This document shows, piece after piece, positions 1 through 11,198 of a stretch of 64,000 nt of DNA (positions are counted from its first letter, which is position 1; every line of letters starts with the position of its first letter). Origin of the DNA: Chrysogorgia sp. JL179-B06. Taxonomy: Eukaryota; Cnidaria; Anthozoa; Scleralcyonacea; Chrysogorgiidae. Under the pieces are notes generated by a model, which was not told the origin of the DNA, did no database searches, and was given only the letters and a program-made list of their open reading frames with translations. A program made the translations under genes and the position numbers. The stretch is from assembly GCA_035772405.1 (NCBI GenBank), contig JAYKKM010000047.1, positions 62,001 through 126,000 on the forward strand, read 5' to 3'.

Positions 1-788
1 CTGCGTGGCATCAGACTACGAGCTATTATGAAGGTAACCCTCTCCAACGGACCTCGATATATACACCAAAACTAATGGATACTTATGCAATTATGTCATG
101 CATTTTGCAGCTACATGTGGGATTGGAATACACAATATATGCATACAAATTGAGAATATGCTTCATAAGATTTGGTACTGAAATGGACAAAAATTTAAAA
201 AGAAAACTTTCTCTAGATAATATTTTATTTGGAAATTTCACATTAACTTTCACTTGTGATGTTTTCCCGAAAATAAACATTACAATTGCACAAATGAACA
301 TAAATTTGAAAAGAACACTTATTTACAGGCCTTTAGAAGAATTGAGATGTTCGCATATATGAAATTTTGAATTTTATTTTTCTTCTGAAACGTTCTTAAT
401 ACTGTAAATTTTTATTTTGCCACGTCAGCCTTGAAATATTGGCAAAACTATGAAATAGAAATTTAAAGAAACACATAATCAACAGAACAAATATTGTACA
501 AGACATGATGAATGTTTGCTACGCATTGTTGCTGCAACAAAATACTATCATGAACAACAATAGATATAATGAGACCAAAACCCTTATATATGTGACCCTC
601 CACGCGAAAACGTACCTTAACGCTTTTCCGTTTAAACTCAGGAAAATGTTTCTCTGGACAGGGACAGAGACGAAAGTATTCATTAGTTCCGACCGAGAGA
701 TCACAAAACAAAGGAAAGTTTTTTCCTGTCCTGGGGAAAATTTTCCTGAGTGGAAACCAGCCATAAAACACCCTCACCTGCAAAAGAC
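1..788. other. No gene recognised
   Basis: AT-rich sequence with short overlapping open frames on both strands at 463-969. None has a recognisable motif or convincing codon pattern. The part after 789 belongs to a MITE. Confidence 0.5.
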
Positions 789-1011
789 TAGCCTCCTCCG
801 CAGGCAACTCTGTGGCTTCTTTTTCCCGAGTGAAATAGCTTCCAAGGCTGTTTTCGCCATTTTTGGCCGAGCCAGGGTCCCCTCTCCGTCAATCAATCCC
901 TTCACAATCCCTATACTTCCCTGCAATCCCAGCCAAAACATCGCTCGCACAGCCTTTGAAGAGATTTGACTAGGAAAAAAGAAGCAACAGAGTTGCCTGC
1001 GGAGGAGGCTA
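789..1011. mobile_element. MULE-like MITE, copy A (9-bp TSD)
   Basis: The ends are inverted copies beginning TAGCCTCCTCCGCAGGCAAC; the first 25 bases are identical and the match continues imperfectly. The element is flanked by a perfect 9-bp direct repeat, GCAAAAGAC, at 780-788 and 1012-1020. It has no coding capacity. A second member with the same termini and its own 9-bp duplication lies at 42794-43066. A 9-bp duplication is typical of Mutator-like elements; the superfamily call is inference. Confidence 0.85.
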
Positions 1012-1170
1012 GCAAAAGACTACAATAGATTTTACCTGTATGCGTAATTGAGATATTTGATGAAAAAGTTGAGCTCGTGAAAATTTAATAAATTTCATTA
1101 TGATATATTCAGATATATCTATTAGATATATTTAGATATATCTATTATTTAATCTTTTTTAATCTTTTCT

Positions 1171-1299
1171 GGTAAGACTATTGATCTTGAAGTCGACCCA
1201 AACGATACAATTGGAAGTATGAAGGTCAAAATTCAAGAAAAGGAAGATATTTTGCCTGAGAAACAATGACTTATGTTTACCGGTAAACAACTCGAAGAT
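1171..1299 (+). pseudogene. Ubiquitin-like pseudogene fragment
   Basis: Frame 1 from 1171 reads GKTIDLEVDPNDTIGSMKVK and continues KIQEKEDILPEKQ, stop, LMFTGKQLED. This aligns with ubiquitin residues of about 10-52 ([20 protein letters not shown], then IFAGKQLEDG). The stop TGA at 1267-1269 sits where ubiquitin has the Arg of QQRL, as expected from a CGA-to-TGA transition. The first strand, the end of the fold and the GlyGly tail are missing, so the copy is dead. It could be a processed copy of ubiquitin or of a ubiquitin-fusion gene. Confidence 0.75.
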
Positions 1300-1336
1300 A
1301 TAGCAGAACCATTTAACAATTAGACAACGAGTCCGA

Positions 1337-1400
1337 GTTGTCTATGAGCGAATAGTCAATTGAAGGCGAAGCCTGATTTGACTATTCGCTCATAGACAAC
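1337..1400. repeat. Perfect 23-bp inverted repeat (hairpin)
   Basis: The arms at 1337-1359 and 1378-1400 are exact reverse complements, separated by an 18-base loop. Both sides carry GACAACGAG-type sequence. Probably the core of a small foldback MITE. Confidence 0.85.
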
Positions 1401-1596
1401 GAGGACGAGTACGCACGCGCGAACTCACGCGACATCACATATGACATGAGTTTACGTGTCAGACGTCAGTCTGTGTCAAAAGCAAACAGTTTGGTGTTAA
1501 AATGTCCATAAAACATTCGTAAGAAAGAATTTCTTAAAAGTTATAAAAGAAACGACTACCAAGGGAACAAACAGTTCACCTTGAAAGTGGAAACAA

Positions 1597-2197
1597 TCAT
1601 GCCTGACTGGAGTAGTTGTTGTTAAAGATTGACACTGTGCAGCCATGGAAATTGAACGATTGGGGAGCTTGCATCAGGATATTTGTGGCTTGGTTTTCAA
1701 CGCGAAGCTGGGCATCATAGTTAGCCTGATCAGTTGTTTCAAGTGCCGAAGACGTTGGCGGTGATGATTGCATAAGGTCTGGTTTGCTGTAAGTAGAGTT
1801 GCAGCGACTAGACTGAATGGAAGGATTGCTCTCGCGCGAGACGAAGCGACTTAGAATATTCGACATATTTTTGGAAAGAAGCCCTCGAGCTCTACGACTG
1901 AATGGAGAGATCAGATTTGTGACCAGTGACAGCCTTGGTGTGTCAAACCTCTATATGTCGTGGTCGGACATGTGACAGACGTTTTTCTAGAGAGTTTTTC
2001 TAGTGCAAACTGACGAATATGCTGTGTTATTTATCACTCGTGAGCGGCAAGTAAAAACAGTTTCTATTTCGTTCCTTACCATTAAAAATCTTCATGCCAT
2101 ATTTTGTGGCCGTTTTAGTTTTCTCAGCGATATAATTTCCTATCAAACTCTCCAAAAATTCCTCCGAAACGTCTGCAAAACGAGAGTTTACTGCCAT
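1597..2197 (-). pseudogene. DUF3504/QRICH1-like gene remnant, two pieces
   Basis: On the minus strand an ATG at 2197 opens MAVNSRFADVSEEFLESLIG and continues with a TKTATKYGMKIFN-like stretch. This resembles the N-terminal domain of animal DUF3504 (Crypton-derived tyrosine-recombinase-like) proteins. A GTAAGG donor follows at 2079. A second open piece (1866-1597, 89 codons) ends with FNFHGCTVSIFNN, like the C-terminal tail of those proteins. The long central domain expected between them is absent, so this looks like an internal deletion. Family assignment is from memory and weak. Confidence 0.35.
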
Positions 2198-2529
2198 ATT
2201 TTTTTCAGGTTTGTTTTCATTTTTCCCAAACGTACGTTGTCCATCACGAATAGAATCCAACAGTTGAGTAGCCAATCAGAATGCAGCATTTGTAATAGAG
2301 AATGGTTCGGTGTATACTAATAGCGAATATAATATCCAGAAAGGATCTACTCCCTGTCTAAAATATATCGTGGATTCATCAGATAACCAAGCAGAAAACA
2401 TTGGATCTTTGTTAACTCTAGACGAGAAATCCCTAAAATTGGCTTGGCGATTTTCCTTGTCTGAAATAATTATTTGCTAAATATTTAGACCTGACAACAA
2501 AATGGAAAAGTCCAGGTAGTGGAATGCCA

Positions 2530-2863
2530 CAGTGGCGGCACTACGGGTGTGCAAACGTGCGCCGCACCGAGGGGGGCCATGGGCCGAGTGGAACCATCAG
2601 CAAACTGCCTTTTTATTAATTGTGCTATTATTAATATAATTTTCTTAAAAATAATGGATACACTCCAAAAAAAAGTGATTTGTGGTCTTTAGATTTTACT
2701 CAAAAGTGCTCTAAAAATGCAGGCTAGCCAATTCATAGATCCTAAACTCAAAACTTTTCCGGCGGAGAATCCCCCCGGACCTCCTACATATCTCGTCACT
2801 TTGTGGGAGGGGCCCAAATATTTTTTTCGCACCGGGGCCCACACCCACGTAGTGCCGCCACTG
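2530..2863. mobile_element. hAT-type MITE with perfect 8-bp TSD
   Basis: It begins CAGTGGCGGCACTACGGGTG and ends with the inverted counterpart. The 8-bp flanks GAATGCCA at 2522-2529 and 2864-2871 are identical. CAGTG termini and an 8-bp duplication are hAT hallmarks. The interior has no transposase. Confidence 0.9.
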
Positions 2864-2984
2864 GAATGCCATATCTCATTCCATGGTCTCTCTGTTCGTT
2901 GGTATCAAGTGAAAGGAACACTGAAATACAATAAAGGGAGAAAAGGCAGAGGTAATCAAATCTAAATTGTTGTTTTTAGCCAAA

Positions 2985-4247
2985 CATAGAAGAAATCGAG
3001 TCTATCCAAAAGGAATAAGTCGTTGCTGAAATTGAAGCAGACGCAAATTTGCATATTAACACCGACACAAATTTACATAAAAGCGATATAACTGATCTCT
3101 CGAGTTATGAACCTTGTCCACCCATTCATCATTCGGAGATTCAACTCGAATACACGCAGATACAAGTGGAAATATCTTCTCGGTAGACGATACCTGTTTT
3201 ACTCGTAATACAAATAATTCAATTCATGAAACAATGAACTGTGCTTTCATGAATAATGAAGTCACTCATGCAAACGAAGATGCAAATCTAGACGGAAAAA
3301 ACCTGAGATGCAAATTTGATCAATTCGTTGAACAAATAAATAGGAAGATTGAATCCCTTTCGACAGGAATATACTCTCTTAAAATTGAAAAATCTAATGA
3401 TACCTAGTGAACGTTTTATTGTCGCACTTCAGAATGAAATCCAAAATTTAAAGAAGGAAAAAGAAAAACTGCGCGAACGAAATGTTAATATATCACTCAT
3501 AATGTCTGATTTAAATACCAATGTTAAGGACGTTGAAAATGAAAAGAAAAGTCTTATTACAGTGATAAAACATTTGCAAGCAGATCTTGACAATAATACC
3601 AATAAATCTGACAACATCGAAATCGATGATATTCCTAAACACGACGATTTTCCTGTTATCACAAATAGTACTTCTAAACCTGCTGTCTCTTTTAAAGATC
3701 TAAGAGCTACCAAGATATCTCAATCCACACAAACCGAAATTGTCACCAATTACATGACTCAACCTAAAAGGAATGTCCAATCGGTTGAAAAGGGCCAAAT
3801 CAGTTTAACAGAATATACCTGCAGCTGCACCAAAGTATATATGGTTCCATGTCCTTTTTGAAAAAGAAAGGCCGATGTTTTAAATTAGGTTCGTCGTGTT
3901 ATTTTTTCCACGACGATCACCTATACCAACCCACAGTTGCGCGCGAACACAAATTGAAATTTGTCCCCCCTTCTGTCCCCTTTACTCCAAAATTTCCAAG
4001 GTGCTATGGAGAAGATAAATCAAGTAGAAGTAAGACTAAGAAGAATCGAAGACACCAGAATTGTCAACCATCATCCCCTCTAAATGGTTCACAACCAACA
4101 CTCCAATTTGAGATACCCACTTTCAATTGTCAACTTATCGTCAACCATGGTTGGAAATCCCCTAGCTATCGGCCTCGTCCACAAATGGGAATTCAAACAT
4201 CATATACCCCTGCAATCATTAATCGATACTATCCTTGGCCTTTCTAA
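2985..4247 (+). pseudogene. LINE ORF1 remnant with coiled coil and CCCH finger
   Basis: Two overlapping plus-strand frames (about 3114-3407 and 3349-3861) encode a charged, Lys/Glu-rich helical segment (ALQNEIQNLKKEKEKLRERN) followed by a Ser/Thr-rich linker. The segment then reads CPF|LKKKGRCFKLGSSC with FFH after it, a Cys-Cys-Cys-His finger (C-x8-C-x6-C-x3-H). The finger is split by a one-base loss in a T run near 3855, so the frame moves from the 3349-3861 ORF to the 3849-4247 ORF. A coiled coil plus CCCH finger ahead of an endonuclease is a LINE ORF1 layout. The matching endonuclease piece lies at 4850-5640. Confidence 0.5.
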
Positions 4248-4672
4248 TAATTTCCCAAATGACTCTTCAACAATATATAAGTGGAGTAATAGTAAAACAT
4301 CACAAAGGCGAACATTAATACTATTATGACCCGGCGGCGTACCGCAACTATGTCTAATAGGGGACATGTATACAAACTAACTGTACTATTTACATTTCTA
4401 CTGACACTGAGGAAATACCACAACATTCACCTTCCTTCCTTGCCACAAATATATTCCATGATGTGCCCTGTTTGCTTCTCAAACTCATTAATAATTCATG
4501 AATTATCGTAGCCAATCCATGAACGTATACCACATCACATGCACGAGTTTTGATACCCAATGAAAACCTGTAGGAAAATTCCTAGTGAACTGGATCACAT
4601 TTATTAATCTACATATTAAAATAAAATCGCTATGGGAGCAAATCGCTATAGGAATACTCGTTTGAGAAGCTA

Positions 4673-4812
4673 GATCAAACACTCGTTTGTCGTGTTTCAT
4701 CAGGGGACTCCAAACACTCGAAAACAATAAAAACCTCGGGCTACGCCCTCGGTTTTCATTTGTTTTCTCGTGTTTGGAACCCCTGATGAAACACTCAAAC
4801 TCGTGTTTGATC
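4673..4812. repeat. Palindromic MITE
   Basis: Long arms beginning GATCAAACACTCG and ending CGTGTTTGATC pair over about 60 bases. The centre includes CCTCGGGC/GCCCTCGG. No coding capacity. Confidence 0.75.
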
Positions 4813-4849
4813 TTCACTATAATGCATGCCATATTACAATAAAATTGAT

Positions 4850-5640
4850 GAATTACCAGCAGTGATTGAAAATAATAACATAGATTTAGCCATTACAACC
4901 GAATCGTGCAGACATTTCTAACGACATTCCCACTTCAGGCATATCCGCTGGATCACGTACTGTAACTTATCGAAAAGATTGGACAAACCGTATCGGGGGT
5001 GGCGTCGTCGTTTTCGTGAACAACTGTATTCCAACTATATAGCCATTTGACAAATTTGGAGAAAGAAGAAATGGAAGTTTATTATCCGCCTCACCGACTT
5101 CCAAGATCCTTTAGAAATATAATTATTGCTGGTATTTACTTCCCTCCAGGCAAGACTGTCATGGAACAGAAAGAAATGAACGATTATTTAACTGACTGCC
5201 TCGATGAAGTCCTTAATTCTCTCGCCCAGGAGCAGGTATCATAGTCTGTGGCGATTTTAATAAGATGAATTTTAATCCTGTGCATGTGCAGGCGTTTTAA
5301 CCTGAGAAAATGTGTCCGTGCCCCGACACGAGGCCTCGACGAACATAAGCACATTAATGTATATAACGATGTCATACACCTGAGTACCGCTACGCCACTG
5401 TGGATGACCACACGAATAAAACTCAAAATCAAGGAAAGACAGCAGTCTTACACCAATGGCGACACGCAGAAATACCAATTGCTACGGGATGAAGTATCTA
5501 GCCTTATCGCTACAGCAAAGGTTGACTGACTACAAAAGCAAGGCGTCTGGCCTATATAAAACCGATTCAGCTAGATGGTATAAAGAAATCAACGCCCTGA
5601 CCGGCAGGCCTCATTGAATATTTTTTGGTGCCTACGAGCA
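4850..5640 (+). pseudogene. LINE endonuclease-domain fragment
   Basis: Broken frames read RIGGGVVVFVNNCIPT near 4995-5040, then EEMEVYYPPHRLPRSF and IIIAGIYFPPGK (5047-5244), then a GDFN-like motif near 5250. These match the GG-V-F-V, E, Y-x-P-P and GDFN landmarks of the apurinic endonuclease domain of CR1/Jockey-type LINEs. Several stops and frameshifts are present. It is probably the same element as the ORF1 remnant upstream. Confidence 0.6.
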
Positions 5641-5644
5641 GAAT

Positions 5645-6315
5645 TTAGAAGTTGCAAATGTGCATGCAAAAATTTGTGTTCCACTGTTCCTTTTCAAGTT
5701 TTACTAAAAAGAATGAATCATTCAATCATATTCAGTTATATTAAATTATTAATTGAACGGCCTTTCATATTACAGTATAAAAGTAGAGTGCTGCCGTCCT
5801 TTAGCTCGGCTTTTCCCACGCGTTGTTTACGTCTGTGCCGTTTCGTAACCGAGCCTGTTTACAATATACCAGATACTTTTCGTGCCGGCACAAAAAGCTA
5901 TCTGGTATAGTGTAAACGGGGCCTTATAGGGCTGCTGAAACTGACATTTTCTGGTCATAATTATTGAATGGTCTCAAGCGAGTAAAGCGAAGCGGGGAAA
6001 GATGCTGCAAACGATATCATTTTTTCGTTGTCTATTTAGTTTACACATGCGATCAATCATTTCTTATTATATTCTTGATATAAAATGATGTACACTCAAT
6101 GTGACAAACATGATATCAGTCCATTGGAACAGTGTATAACTAGTTTAAATAATTTTTTGTTGTTTTGTTCAGGGCCAGGTTTAGAACTACACTGTATTAT
6201 ATTGTTTACTTTACACTAGAACATTTTATTGTAAGTGTTCTTTCAAAAATTTATTTCAGAACATATGTTACAATTTGGACATAATAAATGTCTTAATCTT
6301 ACTTTGCCAAACATA
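5645..6315. other. No gene recognised
   Basis: AT-rich sequence with no recognisable frame or RNA gene. A short imperfect palindrome surrounds 5865-5925 (CCAGATA...TATCTGG with flanking GTTTACA/TGTAAAC). Confidence 0.45.
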
Positions 6316-6591
6316 ATGCACCTATCGATATTAAGCTCCAGGGAGGGGTGGGGTCAGGATGTGTGAGCATTTTATAATGCTTTTAGACTGACCCTCTGGA
6401 ATTTGATTAATATCAGAGCTTGAGAGTGGGACAATTTGACCTGTTTAAAGTTTTTTTGTGTCTTTGAAGTCTATTTTAAGGCATATTGACTAGATTTGAT
6501 GAATATTTCTTGCCCAACAGTGGAGCATTTTACCAAAATTATCCTGAAAATTGAAATGCCTGCCCATGGGGCTTAACATTGATAGGTGCAT
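6316..6591. mobile_element. Small TIR element (MITE)
   Basis: It begins ATGCACCTATCGATATTAAG and ends with an inverted counterpart (CTTAACATTGATAGGTGCAT), followed inward by G-rich sequence on one side and C-rich on the other. Non-coding. Its 3' end abuts the integrase remnant. Confidence 0.6.
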
Positions 6592-6670
6592 AAATAGAGT
6601 GTCTTCTGCATTTCTCCTCTTTATATTAATTTTTATTAAAAAACAACTTTGATGTACAGTGCAGTAAATC

Positions 6671-7795
6671 TTAAAAGCCATTGTGTGCATGATCTAAAAG
6701 TGTTTCATACAAACTCAAACCTTCTCTCCAATTCTCTGGCAATTTAAGTTGACAAGTAGACATAACATAATTGAAATAGTCTTGGGAATTATTTTGAACT
6801 GTTGTATCAACAATATGCAATCTTGCTGCTTGCATATATGCCATTTCATTCTCCGGAACAGGCAACAGAAGGTTTGAAACACCACCATTTGACTCTGCCA
6901 AATAATACAACGAGTCTGGGCGACCATGTAATGAGTGTTCCAGTGTTCTTTAACTTGATCAATATCTATTTTCAAAAGAGATGCAAAACAGAACTACAAA
7001 CACTCGAATTGTAATTCAATGGCTTGGTTAAATATGCCACGTTCTTCCAAATCTTTGAAGAAATTGATCCACCAGTTTGTCCTGCTTTTCCTGAAATATG
7101 ACCACCATCCTTCTATTCTTTGATTGCGGGGCGAAGGAACGTAACGGTGACTTTCGACATCGTCCCGAAAAAATGACTGTATGGAGGCCATTATTCCATT
7201 TTCCGTGCCGAGATCAGTTACCAATTTCTGGGGGCATCCACCAAAGTGCTGAACTGCATCTAGGTAGTAGTCGGCAATATTATGCGGAGAATTATTCGAA
7301 AGGGTGACATGTAACCATAACATCTTTCTGCTCCACCCGTCGATGCAACCATGAATCGGAAACCCGAAAGGTTTCAATTTATCATAGCCATCACAATGCC
7401 AAACATCGTTTGGTCCTCGGTTATGGTAGGTTCTCCGTTGCAATCTGTGGGCTTTTCTTTCCGCCGTTCCATCGGGATCTAGTTCTTTCACCATCTCCTG
7501 CACAATTTTACGAGGTACTCTTATGCCCTGCATCTCGAGAGTGTGCCAGACAGTCCTGTAACCGCCAGGGCCGTCCAGAAGACCTCTAATCTTATCCCGA
7601 ACCTCGTTGACGTCGTATTCAGGGTTTTTTCGCTTAAGCCCGTAGGCCTTCACCCGCCTTTTTAGGGTTGCAATGCTCATGTTAATATCGTGGTTCTTCT
7701 CCAAAAATTCTCGAATCTCATCGTATTTAAATCCCCCATAAAAGTAACTTCGAATAATTTCCTCTTCTTTCGCACGCCCGCCATTTTGTTTAAAT
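6671..7795 (-). pseudogene. DDE integrase-core gene, broken
   Basis: A long minus-strand frame (7795 to 6994) has a helix-turn-helix-like start (DEIREFLEKNHDINMSIATL) and an integrase catalytic core. The core shows Asp in DVWHCDGYDKLK, Asp in KLVTDLGTENG, and Glu in PRNQRIEGWWSYFRK. After FECL comes an in-frame TAG near 6997, then FCFASLLKIDIDQVKEHWN in the same frame. A frameshift near 6920 leads to RPDSLYYLAESNGGVSNLLL (to 6671). The ATG of AAAATGGCGGG near 7785 is out of frame with the main ORF, which suggests another small indel. The protein resembles the integrase-core proteins abundant in cnidarian genomes. Confidence 0.75.
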
Positions 7796-7854
7796 CTGAG
7801 TAATTGTGGTAAGTGGTCAGCAGCACAATTTATCGTTAATTACTTCCGGTAGAT

Positions 7855-8091
7855 TTACTTCCGCCGTGGAACTTTTGCCGTGTACTTGAAACTTTTGCCG
7901 TGAACTTGAAACTTTTGCCGTGAACTTGAAACTTTTGTTGCCGTGGATTGAAAACTTTTGCTGCAATAATTTTTTAAAGTTTGTTGTGGTTTGTAAAATT
8001 GTGTCCCTGTTTTTAAATTAATGTTGTCGTGAAACAGATGGAGATATGTTGCTTGTTTGAAACTTTTGCCGTGATACTTATGGGCCACCGT
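7855..8091. mobile_element. End of a TIR element with subterminal tandem repeats
   Basis: About five units of CTTGAAACTTTTGCCGTGAA run from 7865 to 7950, and a further copy occurs near 8060. The segment ends ACTTATGGGCCACCGT at 8091. That terminus closely matches the end of the 30784-32602 element (ACCCTTGTGGGCCACCGT). No matching left terminus was found nearby, so this may be a solo end or a truncated element. Confidence 0.5.
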
Positions 8092-8572
8092 ATCTTCGTA
8101 ACACAAGGTAGCTTTTTGTTTGGGATATATGTCCTCTTTGGCGGTCTTTGCTTTTTTTCTTCAGTTTCTCCATCTAAAATGATAATAAATAATATATATA
8201 ATAAAGATACACAAGCAGATATATAAACAATATGGCGCCGTGCACGTCATAGAAAGCTGTGAATATATTTACATAATTCCCGTTTAAATTTGATACGATC
8301 TTTGCAAGTAATATATTTTATACAACTGTTAAAGCAACTTGACAAAGTTGACAATCGCGTATCCACCGTTCTCTTTTTTCTTTGTGATATTAAGCACCAG
8401 GAAAATGAAGAAAGTAAACTTCGTCACCATTAGCGTTTCTCTTCATGAGTTGGGGAAGCCGTGAGTCGTCGCACACGTTCCCCAAGCGCATCTTTTGGTT
8501 GCCACCATCTTTGTTGTAGTCTTGTTTGTCCGACTTTTCTAATTAGCGAGCACGTGAGACCCCCACGGCACT

Positions 8573-8874
8573 AATTTGACCCTTTTACTAACTGTCAACA
8601 GATACAAATAGCGAAAGTGGACGGGTACTCTATAATTTAGCGTGTTTAAACCCACACGGTCACGTTATTTCACAATTTCGTTTAATCACTCCCGTCTAAA
8701 TCCTTTTTGTTAATACACTCACATACTGTACCCAGCACAAGTTACACCACGGTTAATATCAGCTGTATGGTTCGTACATCCTTATAAGGCCTCTGACGTA
8801 GGCGATTGTATATGATGAAATTTCCATAATTTGACCCTTTTACTAACTATCAACAGATACAAATAGCGAAAGTG
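8573..8874. repeat. 47-bp direct repeat pair upstream of the glycosyltransferase-like gene
   Basis: The 47-base segments at 8573-8619 and 8828-8874 (AATTTGACCCTTTTACTAAC...GCGAAAGTG) differ at one base. The second copy ends 46 bases before the start codon at 8921. They could be a duplicated promoter/5'-UTR piece or a TE remnant. Confidence 0.8.
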
Positions 8875-8920
8875 CGGTCCATAAACAACCCAGTTCATAG
8901 ACGCAAAAATTGATGAAGAA

Positions 8921-9886
8921 ATGTTACAAGGGTCATACAAAAGTTGTTTTAAGATTTTGATTATTTTTCTTGGTTTTGCTATTCTAAGTTTGTTATATTT
9001 ATTAAAAAACATGAAAGCGGAAAGCAGAATCAGAGAGTCTTTGAAAGTATCCATCCCTGGCTGCTCTCGGCACCCACCATCAACAGCAACGGCAACAACA
9101 CAACCAAAGAAATTCTTATACTTGTTACAAGGACCAAGTTGTCTCGCTGAACACCTCAAGGGGGAACGACAGATTGGGTGTGGATCATCGTGCCACTGTG
9201 ATATCCTCATGTTGGGATACATATCAAAATGCCCTGATATTACACTTCAACATGTCGAGTACATACACCAGAACGGAACAACGTGGAGCACTGGCAGAAA
9301 TTATCTTTATCTGTACGCCATGAAAAGATCTATTAAATATCTCTATTATATATTCATGGATGACGATATAACACTTCAGCCTAATTCAAAAAGTACCGAC
9401 ATTGTATATATACTTGGTCCGTGGAGATCGTTTGAGCGTTTTTTATTAAATTACGAACCTGCTATTGGGTCTGCAAGCTATTGCAGTTCCATTGACACTC
9501 GTTGCAAGTCACCTAACCCTCCCAGTCCTGATGTTCACAAAATTAAAGGGTTTCTTATAGACGCCGCTTTTAATGCATTGCACCACAGGGTTTTGCCTTA
9601 TTTATTGCCGTACCAAACGAAGTATGAAAACATTGGCTGGTGGCATAGTCAATTCTACATGACATTGCTGGCAAAACATTATTTCGACGGAAAAGTTCTT
9701 GTTTACACGAAAATAAATGCGGTCAACATTATGCACAGGGATTATCCGAGGAGAGATGTCGACGAAAACACTTTGAATCTCATCAGGAAGGACATCGTGG
9801 AAATCGTTAAAGAAAAAAACCTGTCGACGTTTCTCTGGCAAGGAGAAGACGTAAAGGAAATAAGTGAAAGTTATTGTGTTTGTTGA
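8921..9886 (+). CDS. Putative Golgi type II membrane glycosyltransferase-like protein
   Basis: Intact 321-codon intronless frame. Residues 1-9 are short and basic, 10-28 form one strongly hydrophobic segment (signal anchor), and the rest would be lumenal. The sequence FMDDDI at about residues 145-150 is a DxD-type, metal/nucleotide-sugar binding motif of GT-A glycosyltransferases. It sits after two hydrophobic strands and before an aromatic region containing IGWWHSQFY (residues about 243-251). Paired cysteines (CSSIDTRC, GCGSSCHC) and the sequon NGT fit a secreted domain. An AATAAA at 9932-9937 lies 46 bases past the stop. The DDD motif and topology are seen directly; the enzymatic role is inferred, and no family name could be assigned. 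Confidence 0.7.
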   Translation: MLQGSYKSCFKILIIFLGFAILSLLYLLKNMKAESRIRESLKVSIPGCSRHPPSTATATTQPKKFLYLLQGPSCLAEHLKGERQIGCGSSCHCDILMLGYISKCPDITLQHVEYIHQNGTTWSTGRNYLYLYAMKRSIKYLYYIFMDDDITLQPNSKSTDIVYILGPWRSFERFLLNYEPAIGSASYCSSIDTRCKSPNPPSPDVHKIKGFLIDAAFNALHHRVLPYLLPYQTKYENIGWWHSQFYMTLLAKHYFDGKVLVYTKINAVNIMHRDYPRRDVDENTLNLIRKDIVEIVKEKNLSTFLWQGEDVKEISESYCVC

Positions 9887-10050
9887 CGTACACTAACTAG
9901 CCTGCATGCGCAACTAACAGTAACAATCTGAAATAAAAGTTATTTACGTTTATTAGAAGAACTCATGTATGCCTTTACAAACCAGAGTTAAGTATAGACG
10001 TAACATGTGAACTCTATATTGTGAACAACCACAAATACACGCGTTTCTAT

Positions 10051-10512
10051 TCAAACATCCAATTGCTCCACTCGCAAAACACACCATCACCATCACCGCC
10101 CTTCGACTCCACTGACCAGCCACGACTCCATTTTCACTTACACATTGTCCATGTCAATCATCATTGTCATCCATGTGATATAATTGTTTTGGTATCCGTC
10201 ATGCTCAAAATACTGTTTGCCAACTATTTACAATATTCAACACCGGTGTAGGTCTCATTATCCACCCATATATTACACAAAATTCAAACATCCAATTGCT
10301 CCACTCGCAAAACACACCATCACCATCACCGCCCTTCGACTCCACCAGCCACGACTCCGTTTTCACTTACACATTGTCCATGTCAATCATCAGTGTCATC
10401 CATGTGATATAATTGTTTTGGTATCCGTCATGCTCAAAATACTGTTTGCCAACTATTTACAATATTCAACACCGGTGTAGGTCTCATTATCCACCCATAT
10501 ATTACACAAAAT
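10051..10512. repeat. Tandem duplication, unit about 230 bp
   Basis: The segment starting TCAAACATCCAATTGCTCC at 10051 recurs at 10284, nearly identical to its end near 10512. The second copy lacks about four bases (CCACTGACCAGCC versus CCACCAGCC). It lies 3' of the 8921-9886 gene and creates paired spurious open frames. Confidence 0.9.
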
Positions 10513-11190
10513 GGGAAGTGTACATTTGTAGGGGGGTACGGGGGGATTCTCCCCCGGAAAATTTGAAATACTAGAACCTCTAAAACGCTATTTCCTGCAT
10601 TTTGAGAACACTTTTCAGAAGAAAAAACTGAAAAAAATGCTGTGCCTTTCACAAAAATAATTGCCTTTTGCACCTCATTTTGCTTGAACGAAAGTCCAAT
10701 ATTTTGTTCAAGCTTGTAATGAAGCTCGAATTTTCTGCATATATACATGTACTTCCAAAACAGTGAAATCACATTCTCTGTTCCTTAGTCTCTACTAACA
10801 AGAAAACATTTTTTTGCTGAAAATCCACCAATATTTATTTCTTTGATGTAGTTCGTTTTGTAAAACAAGATGAACTAGTGTTGTACCATAGGTATTGTAA
10901 ATATGTAACATATTTATATCTAGTAGTACTATGAAGCAGTTTATGAAATAAATACACAATACTGAAGAATTAATTAACTAACTAGTGTACTGTAGCTTAC
11001 ACCTGCAATACATCTCAAAGATAAATGTTACTCACTCATCACTGTACTGTACTTTCCACTTGAAGTAACATAAAACAGGGTTTGAACAAGATGGATACTT
11101 TGCAAATTATTTTCTTTATTCAAGATACATGTAGTAAAACTAACTTGTAAGGTTCATGTACAGGAATGGACTGGAAACTCAAGTATTGTA
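10513..11190. other. TE-derived non-coding stretch
   Basis: It begins with GGGGGGTACGGGGGGATTCTC, a palindromic G/C block similar to blocks inside the hAT MITE at 2760-2800 and the insertion at 29780. The rest is AT-rich with no gene. Confidence 0.4.
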
Positions 11191-11198
11191 TTAACTAT

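Noticed and set aside
1597..1866. Independent small gene of 89 codons
   Set aside because: The frame has no own start context beyond an internal ATG, and its C-terminal motif fits a piece of the DUF3504-like remnant better.
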